In this document: piece by piece, positions 1 through 5,708 of the stretch | Layout of the letters: every line of letters starts with the position of its first letter | Numbering within the stretch: position 1 is the first letter of the stretch | NCBI GenBank assembly: GCA_018005585.1 | Contig: JAGMZX010000026.1 | Coordinates: 1 to 34,474, forward strand | Direction of reading: 5' to 3' | Source of the DNA: Candidatus Hydrogenedentota bacterium | GTDB lineage: Bacteria > Hydrogenedentota > Hydrogenedentia > Hydrogenedentales > JAGMZX01 | Length of the DNA stretch: 34,474 bases | Notes under the pieces: model-generated | What the model saw: only the letters and a program-made list of their open reading frames with translations | What the model was told of the DNA's origin: nothing | Databases searched by the model: none | Program-made: the position numbers and the translations under genes

Positions 1-660
1 CCGCATATCACTGTTTCGAGGCGTTGGGACAGCGCATCCTCCTGAATATTTCGACCTCGCTCTTCTATTGTGTTAACAATGTGGTTTACGACATCGCATT
101 GCTCGCGCGCGACGCCGGTTGGGAGCGGGCGCTGTCGCGTGTTCGGAAACAGTATCGGAAAGAAGACGTCGCGGACGCCGTCGCTTATCTCAAGAAGGAG
201 GGGTTCCTTTCTCGGCCGGAGCAGGTCTCGGGGCCGCCGCGCCCGCGATTGCGTCCGCTAAGCACGCTGGAGTTGTGCGTGACGCACGCGTGCAATCTGG
301 CCTGCCGCTACTGTTACGGGCGTCACGGCGGTGCGAATGGCGACGGCGGCGGGCCGCTCTACGGGAGCCGGGTGGCGCAGATGCCCGAGGAGACGGCGAT
401 CAAGGCCGTGGACCTGTTCTGGCCCGGTTCCGGCGGGCTGAGTGAACTCAACTTGACGTATTTCGGGGGCGAACCGTTCTTGAATCTCCTGTTGATGCGC
501 GCGGTCGCGACGGGGCCGTGTGCCCGCGCGGGTCACGGCGGCGCGCGGACGCGTCGACAACCTCGCGGTATTCCAGCACCTTGTAGACAGCGGGTTTTCG
601 TCTGTGCACATCGAGCCTGCCCTGGGCGGCAGGAAGCGAGACGAACCCCGGAACTGGTAA
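1..660 (+). pseudogene. Decayed radical SAM/SPASM peptide maturase (5' partial, internally deleted)
   Basis: The reading frame is already open at the window edge, so the true start lies upstream. The first about 80 residues resemble the PqqD-like/RRE-like front of SCIFF- and QhpD-type maturases. They are followed by the radical SAM cluster motif CNLACRYC (cysteine codons at 291, 303 and 312) and the glycine-rich motif YFGGEPFLN. Around position 515 the frame stops making sense. A second frame (about 526-660) then reads RVDNLAVFQHLVDSGF and HIEPAL, which matches the later barrel part of the same family, and ends at TAA 658-660. About 80-90 residues that should lie between them are missing, as is the whole SPASM domain. 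The open frame that appears to continue to 878 is an out-of-frame read-through. I infer an internal deletion with frame change plus 3' truncation; the product is very unlikely to be active. Confidence 0.75.
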
Positions 661-666
661 GCCGCG

Positions 667-1086
667 TTGCCGGAAATGACGGAGCCCCGGGAAGCACTGG
701 GAACAGCGGCGCTTCCCGAGGGCGAGGCTTGGGCGGCGGGCTACTCGACCAACGAGACCGGGGGCACGCGCACGGGCGTGCTGCTGCACTGCGTCGCCGG
801 CGCATGGCAAGCCGTCGCCATGCCGGCAGTGAGCGCAAACTGGTATCTCGAATCTGTCAGTTTCCCCATGGCGAATGAAGGTTGGGCGGCGGGCGTTGAC
901 CTTGCCAACGGCCGCGGCGTCGTGTTGCACTACAAAGACGGTGCGTGGGCCGTTGACGCCATTCCCGCGCCTGATAGCGGCAATTGGACCCTCTCGGGGG
1001 TATCGATGGCGAGTGCGACAAGCGGCTGGGCGATTGGTTACGATAACGAGCGCGCAACGATGTTGTTGTATGAATACGCGCCTTGA
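667..1086 (+). pseudogene. C-terminal remnant of a GWAxG-repeat beta-propeller-like protein
   Basis: About 130 codons hold roughly three repeats of about 50 residues with the pattern GWAxG, then G-V-hydrophobic-LH, then a short G-x-W turn. Examples are EAWAAGY, EGWAAGV and SGWAIGY, alternating with LLHCVAGAW and VLHYKDGAW. This is typical of the photosystem II stability/YCF48-like and Kelch-like repeats found in secreted bacterial proteins. There is no signal peptide, no convincing SD and no proper start: the fragment begins in mid-repeat only a few bases after the stop of the broken radical SAM gene. It is therefore best read as the surviving 3' end of a larger gene, joined to the maturase remnant by the same deletion. 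It ends at TGA 1084-1086. Weak residual expression from ATG 676 cannot be excluded. Confidence 0.6.
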
Positions 1087-1133
1087 TGGGCGCGGCGCCA
1101 TGGGCTGGCTGGCGGCGGCACGGAGGTATCGAG

Positions 1134-2759
1134 ATGAAGCACCAGGGGACGTTCTCGGTTTTTGTGGTCCTGCTTTGCGGACTGAACGCGTTTGCGGGGG
1201 AACCGCTCTACAACGGCATCGAATTGCCCGATGCGTGGCCGCCGCGGGACCGCGAGCTGTCGCGCGAGCCGATGCCGGTCCCGTATTTGGACGCGCCGCC
1301 CGCGGTCGTCCCGATCGACGTGGGGCGGCAATTATTTGTGGACGATTTCCTGGTCGCGGAGACGACGCTCCGGCGCACATACCACAAGACGCAGTGGCAT
1401 CCCGTGAATCCGGTGCTGGCGCCGGACCGAGCCTGGGAGGTCACGGAACAGTCGCAAGAACACCCTGCGCCGACGGCTATGGTGTTCAGCGATGGCGTGT
1501 GGCATGACCCGCAGGACCGCCTCTTCAAGATGTGGTACATGGCGGGCTATTGCACGGGCACGGCTTACGCCACGTCGCAGGACGGAATTCACTGGGAAAA
1601 GCCGGAGCTGGGCGTCGTGCCGGGTACGAACGTGGTCCATACCGCGCTGCGCGATTCGTCGACCGTGTGGCTCGACTTGGCGGAGCCGGACCCTGCGCGC
1701 CGCTACAAGATGTTTGTCTATCTCAAGCCGTGGGAGCGCCGCGCCATGGCGGTCTACTTTTCCGGCGACGGCATCCACTGGACCGATGCCGTGACCATGA
1801 GCGGGCCGCTGGGCGACCGCAGCACCGTGTTTTACAACCCGTTCCGGCAAGTCTGGGTCTACGGCATCCGCGACTACCAGGCGGGCGGCGTGGGCCGGTT
1901 CCGGCGTTACTGGGAAGGCGCGGACGTTATCGAGGCGGCGCACTGGCAGGAAGGCCAGGCGCCGTTCTGGGTCGGCGCGGACCGGCTCGACCCGCCCCGC
2001 GCGGACCTGCAAACGCCGTGCGAGTTGTACAACCTCGATGCGGTTGCCTACGAGAGTCTGCTGCTCGGTCTGTTCAGCATCTGGCGGGGCCAGCCCGGCG
2101 ACCGCGCGAAACCCAATGAGATTTGCATCGGTTTCAGCCGGGACGGGTTCCACTGGCAGCGGCCCATGCGCGAGGCGTTCATTCCCGTGTCCGAGCGCGC
2201 GGGCGATTGGAACTGGGGCAACGTGCAGTCCGCGGGCGGCTGCTGCCTTGTCTGCGGCGACCAGCTTTACTTCTACGTGAGCGGGCGCAAAGGCGCGCCC
2301 GGTTCACCCGCGTCCGGCGTGTGCAGCACGGGGCTGGCCGTCCTGCGCCGCGACGGGTTCGCCTCGATGGACGCGGACGCAACGGGCGGCACGCTGACGA
2401 CGCGACCGGTCGAGTTTCAGGGATCGCATCTGTTCGTGAACGCAGCGGTGGCGGGCGAATTGCGCGTTGCCGTGCTCGATGAACAGGGCGCGGTTCTGCC
2501 CGGGTATGAAGCGGAGCAATGCATGTCGCTGCAGGGTGACACCGTGACGGGGCACATCCGCTGGAACGGTGTCGAGAACCTCGCTTCGCTCGCGGGGCGG
2601 CCCGTGCGGTTCCGGTTCCAACTGCGCGACGGGCAACTGTACGCGTTCTGGGTGAGCCCCGGCGCCTCCGGCGCGAGCCACGGTTACGTCGCCGCGGGCG
2701 GCCCCGGTTTCACCGGTCCCACCGACACCGTGGGTGGCGTCGCGTTTGCTCCGAATTGA
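1134..2759 (+). CDS. Secreted glycosyl hydrolase-like five-bladed propeller protein (GH32/GH43-type fold)
   Basis: The start is ATG 1134, preceded by GGAGG with 8-base spacing. It begins with a clear signal peptide (MKHQGTFSVFVVLLCGLNAFAG); an in-frame upstream extension to 1083 lacks both. The 541-residue product has the order typical of secreted GH32/GH43-like proteins of Planctomycetes and relatives. A front motif VGRQLFVDDFLV is followed by repeated blades carrying FKMWYMAGY and YATSQDGIHWEKP, then further DGxHW turns (FSGDGIHWTD, FSRDGFHWQRP), and a C-terminal beta-sandwich of about 110 residues. The repeated S-x-D-G-x-H-W turns are the hallmark of blade ends. It presumably acts outside the cytoplasm on a glycan, but I see no way to assign the substrate, and many proteins of this type have no proven activity. 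It lies just upstream of the UroD-like gene and may belong to the same accessory block. Confidence 0.75.
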   Translation: MKHQGTFSVFVVLLCGLNAFAGEPLYNGIELPDAWPPRDRELSREPMPVPYLDAPPAVVPIDVGRQLFVDDFLVAETTLRRTYHKTQWHPVNPVLAPDRAWEVTEQSQEHPAPTAMVFSDGVWHDPQDRLFKMWYMAGYCTGTAYATSQDGIHWEKPELGVVPGTNVVHTALRDSSTVWLDLAEPDPARRYKMFVYLKPWERRAMAVYFSGDGIHWTDAVTMSGPLGDRSTVFYNPFRQVWVYGIRDYQAGGVGRFRRYWEGADVIEAAHWQEGQAPFWVGADRLDPPRADLQTPCELYNLDAVAYESLLLGLFSIWRGQPGDRAKPNEICIGFSRDGFHWQRPMREAFIPVSERAGDWNWGNVQSAGGCCLVCGDQLYFYVSGRKGAPGSPASGVCSTGLAVLRRDGFASMDADATGGTLTTRPVEFQGSHLFVNAAVAGELRVAVLDEQGAVLPGYEAEQCMSLQGDTVTGHIRWNGVENLASLAGRPVRFRFQLRDGQLYAFWVSPGASGASHGYVAAGGPGFTGPTDTVGGVAFAPN

Positions 2760-2819
2760 CTTCGCGCTTCCTGCCGCCGTCTCCGTTGACCGCAGTCCAA
2801 GGGGTGCTGCCGGCAGCTA

Positions 2820-2849
2820 TTCGCACGCGGGGCGGGGCTCTGCTAGAAT
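2820..2849 (+). promoter_or_regulatory. Candidate sigma70-type promoter for the UroD-like gene
   Basis: An extended -10 element TGC-TAGAAT (TAGAAT at 2844-2849, 5 of 6 to consensus) lies 45 bases before the ATG at 2894. A weak -35 (TTCGCA, 2820-2825) sits 18 bases upstream. A perfect 12-base palindrome GCTGCCGGCAGC (2806-2817) abuts the -35 and could be an operator. Motif matching by eye only. Confidence 0.4.
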
Positions 2850-2893
2850 CCGGTGCAATCAAGGATTTCTCGCTCAGGCGGGGGTGTTTCGTC

Positions 2894-4165
2894 ATGACTT
2901 CACGAGAACGGGTCGAAACCGCATTGAACCACCGGGAGCCGGACCGCGTGCCGCTGGACCTCGGCGCGAGCGCGGTAACGGGCATGCACGCGAGTTCGGT
3001 GTATCTGCTGCGGCAGGCGCTGGGCCTCGACGCGCCGGGCACGCCGGTAAAAGTAGTCGAGCCGTACCAGATGCTTGGCGAGATCGCGCCGGACCTCATG
3101 GAGGCGCTGGGCGTGGACGTCGTCGGCCTGGGCGGGCCACGCACGCTGTTCGGTTTCGAAAACAAAAACTGGAAACCGTGGACGATATTTGATGGGACGC
3201 CCGTGCTCGTGCCCGAGGGCTTCAACACGGATCCGGAGCCGAACGGGGACATCCTGATGTATCCGGAGGGCGACAAATCCGCGCCTCCGAGCGGGCGCAT
3301 GCCGAAAGGCGGCTTCTATTTCGACACGATTGTGCGCCAGCCGCCCGTGGATGACACAACGCTCGACCCGGAGGACAATCTGCAGGAGTTTGGGCCCATT
3401 TCGGACTACGACCTGGAGCATTTCCGGCGCGAGGCGGAGCGGTTGCACGCCACGGGCCGCGCGATTCTCGCGAATTTTGGCGGCGCGGCTTTTGGCGATA
3501 TCGCGCTCGTGCCCGCGCCGTGGCTGAAGCATCCGCGCGGCGTCCGCGACATCGCGGAATGGTATACGAGCACGTTGGCGCGGCGCGACTACGTGTGGCG
3601 GGTCTTTGAGCGGCAATGCGAAATCACGCTGGCGAACTGGGAGCGTATCCGGCAGGCGGTGGGCGACAAAGTGACCGCGGTGTTCGTCACGGGCACCGAT
3701 TTTGGTGCGCAGCACGGTCCGTTCATCTCGCCGGGTGCCTACCGCGACCTGTACAAGCCGTTTCACCGCATGGTGAACGACTGGATGCACAAGAACACGG
3801 CGTGGAAGTCGTTCATTCATTCGTGCGGCTCCGTGCGCGCGTTTCTGGACGATTTCATCGACGCCGGCTTCGATATTCTGAATCCCGTGCAGTGTTCGGC
3901 GGCAGGCATGGCCGCGCCGGAGCTGAAAGCGCAGTACGGCAACCGGATTTCGTTCTGGGGCGGCGGCGTAAACACGCAGAAGACGCTCCCGTTCGGCACG
4001 CCCGCGGAAGTGCGCGCGGAAGTGCGGGAGCGGATACGCATATTCGGGCGTGGGGGCGGGTTCGTATTCAACACGATTCACAACGTGCAGGCGCGGGTCC
4101 CGCAAGAGAACTTGGCGGCGCTGTACGAGACGGTGCGGGAATGCGGGGCTTATCCGCATACATGA
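2894..4165 (+). CDS. Uroporphyrinogen decarboxylase-superfamily (MtaA/CmuA-like) protein
   Basis: The 423-residue product has the TIM-barrel layout of the UroD/MtaA superfamily. It opens with the classic MTSRERVETALNHREPDRVP and carries the H-x-C zinc pair in FIHSCGS (about residues 309-311), then NPVQCSAAGM, WGGGVNTQ and GTPAEV. True UroD lacks the H-x-C pair, so this is more likely a corrinoid methyltransferase-like or unassigned relative than a haem enzyme. The C-terminal zinc cysteine of MtaA-type proteins (normally in a pGC motif) is replaced by glycines (GRGGGFVFNTIH); the nearby histidine might substitute. Such paralogs are abundant in Planctomycetes, Lentisphaerae and Hydrogenedentota, often beside sugar genes. 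ATG 2894 was chosen because homologous sequence starts there; an in-frame extension to 2756 looks non-coding and contains the promoter. An MFS gene follows after 93 bases. Confidence 0.85.
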   Translation: MTSRERVETALNHREPDRVPLDLGASAVTGMHASSVYLLRQALGLDAPGTPVKVVEPYQMLGEIAPDLMEALGVDVVGLGGPRTLFGFENKNWKPWTIFDGTPVLVPEGFNTDPEPNGDILMYPEGDKSAPPSGRMPKGGFYFDTIVRQPPVDDTTLDPEDNLQEFGPISDYDLEHFRREAERLHATGRAILANFGGAAFGDIALVPAPWLKHPRGVRDIAEWYTSTLARRDYVWRVFERQCEITLANWERIRQAVGDKVTAVFVTGTDFGAQHGPFISPGAYRDLYKPFHRMVNDWMHKNTAWKSFIHSCGSVRAFLDDFIDAGFDILNPVQCSAAGMAAPELKAQYGNRISFWGGGVNTQKTLPFGTPAEVRAEVRERIRIFGRGGGFVFNTIHNVQARVPQENLAALYETVRECGAYPHT

Positions 4166-4258
4166 TCCGCGATTCCCGCTCGCAAGAGGCTTTGGTCCTG
4201 CGGCAAACACCGGTCTAGCGGCAATTCCGGGCGCGCATTCAGAAAGGAGCGACAGGCG

Positions 4259-5623
4259 TTGCGCCTTCCCATAGTTTCAGTCGTCCACGAACTCGCCCCG
4301 CCGGGGCGCAAGTTCCTGTTCTTCAGTTTCTTCAACGTGATTTCGTGGCAGTGTGTCGTCGGTCCCGCGATGATCCTGTTCGCGCGGAAGCTCGACATGC
4401 CCGCCTCGTGGGTGGGGTTCCTGATCTCGTTCCTGCCGCTGACCATGATCATCGTGCTGTTCACGGTGCCGCTTGTGACGCGGCTCGGCCCGAAGCATGT
4501 AATGCTGCGCGGCTGGTTGTCGCGTAATGTGATCATGTCGCTGGTGTTTCTCATGCCGCTGGCGGTGAGGTTCTGGGGCCAGCGCGCGGGCTGGTACGTG
4601 CTGATCGTCGCTACGCTCGGATTCTGCATCGTGCGCGCGATTGCCGTCGGCGGTTGGTTCCCCTGGCTGCACGAGGTGTTGTCCGAGGACGAGCGCGGCT
4701 CGTTCTTCAGCGCGGAGGCGACGGTCGTGCAGGCGGTCAACGTGGCGATTGTCCTGTCGCAGAGCGTCGTATTGAGCGGCAATCCCGGCATGGGCCGTTT
4801 TCTGAGCATCTACGCCGTCGGCATTCTGGCGGGCCTGTTCAGCCTCTACTACATGAAGCGTATTCCGGGGGGCGGCCCGCCCGAAACCGACGAACAGGAA
4901 GTGAGCGGCTGGCAGGCGTACCGGCTGGTGTTCCGCAACCGGCACTACGTCGCCTTCATTCTTACCGGCATCTACTGCTTCTCGTGCCTGGCCTGGTTCG
5001 GTTCGGCGCTGGTGCTGTACATGCGCGATGCGTTGCAGCTTCCGTCCATGGCCATCATGGCGGTGATGGCGGCGGGCAGCGCGGGCATCCTGCTCACCAT
5101 CCGGTCCTGGGGCCGGTTCGCGGACCATAGCGGCAGCAGCACCGCCATGGCGCTGAGCCTTATCGGACATTCGCTGGCGGCGCTCGGCTTTCTTCTCCTC
5201 CGGCCCGGCGCGCCGTGGACGAACTACCTGCTCGCGCCCGTGGTGTGCATCATTTCGCTGTTCAATGCCGCGTGCTGGACAGCGGGGCACAGGGCGATGC
5301 TGAATTTCGTTCGGGAAGAAGGGCGCGTCGCCTACACGAACATCTGGATCATCAGCACGTCCGCGGCGCTCGGGTTTACGCCTATCATCGTCGGGTTCGT
5401 GATTGACCATTGGCATCTCGACGGGTTCCGCTTCTGTTTCACGCTCTCGGGCCTGGCGGGATTCGCCGGGGCCGTTGGCTGCCGCCTCTTCGTCACGGAC
5501 GGGCCCCCGTTCACGCGGCCCCTGCGCGACCTCTTGAATCCGGGCCTGCCCGTGCGCACGCTCGCGCGCATCGCATGGATCACCGCCGGATTGCACCCCA
5601 GTAACCGCGAACGCGGCATGTAG
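4259..5623 (+). CDS. Major facilitator superfamily transporter
   Basis: The 454-residue protein consists almost entirely of hydrophobic segments, about 11-12 membrane helices, with a central polar loop near residues 200-220 (IPGGGPPETDEQEVSG) that splits it into two halves. The first half includes FFNVISWQCVVGPAMILFA and a short R-L-G-P-K-H loop after helix 2, the position of the MFS signature loop. Start TTG 4259 is supported by AAGGAG at 4244-4249 (9-base spacing) and by the fact that the membrane domain begins about 15 residues later; no in-frame ATG lies close by. The substrate cannot be read from sequence. Its neighbours (UroD-like protein upstream, secreted glycosidase-like protein downstream) suggest import of a sugar or a methylated or acidic sugar derivative, which is inference only. 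Confidence 0.82.
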   Translation: MRLPIVSVVHELAPPGRKFLFFSFFNVISWQCVVGPAMILFARKLDMPASWVGFLISFLPLTMIIVLFTVPLVTRLGPKHVMLRGWLSRNVIMSLVFLMPLAVRFWGQRAGWYVLIVATLGFCIVRAIAVGGWFPWLHEVLSEDERGSFFSAEATVVQAVNVAIVLSQSVVLSGNPGMGRFLSIYAVGILAGLFSLYYMKRIPGGGPPETDEQEVSGWQAYRLVFRNRHYVAFILTGIYCFSCLAWFGSALVLYMRDALQLPSMAIMAVMAAGSAGILLTIRSWGRFADHSGSSTAMALSLIGHSLAALGFLLLRPGAPWTNYLLAPVVCIISLFNAACWTAGHRAMLNFVREEGRVAYTNIWIISTSAALGFTPIIVGFVIDHWHLDGFRFCFTLSGLAGFAGAVGCRLFVTDGPPFTRPLRDLLNPGLPVRTLARIAWITAGLHPSNRERGM

Positions 5624-5708
5624 AGGCTGTCCCGCGCTGCGCGTCCTTCGTTGCGCCACTGACTGCGGTGCTTTATTCTGATGCGCGCAACAGCGGAGGG
5701 ATCTCGCC

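Noticed and set aside
24-878. Long open frame of 284 codons
   Set aside because: Only about the first 165 codons look like protein; beyond about 515 it is out of frame with both the maturase remnant and the repeat fragment and has Arg/Gly-rich noise composition.
5651-5679. Possible promoter before the large glycosidase-like gene
   Set aside because: TTGCGC and TATTCT are each poor matches, too weak to annotate.
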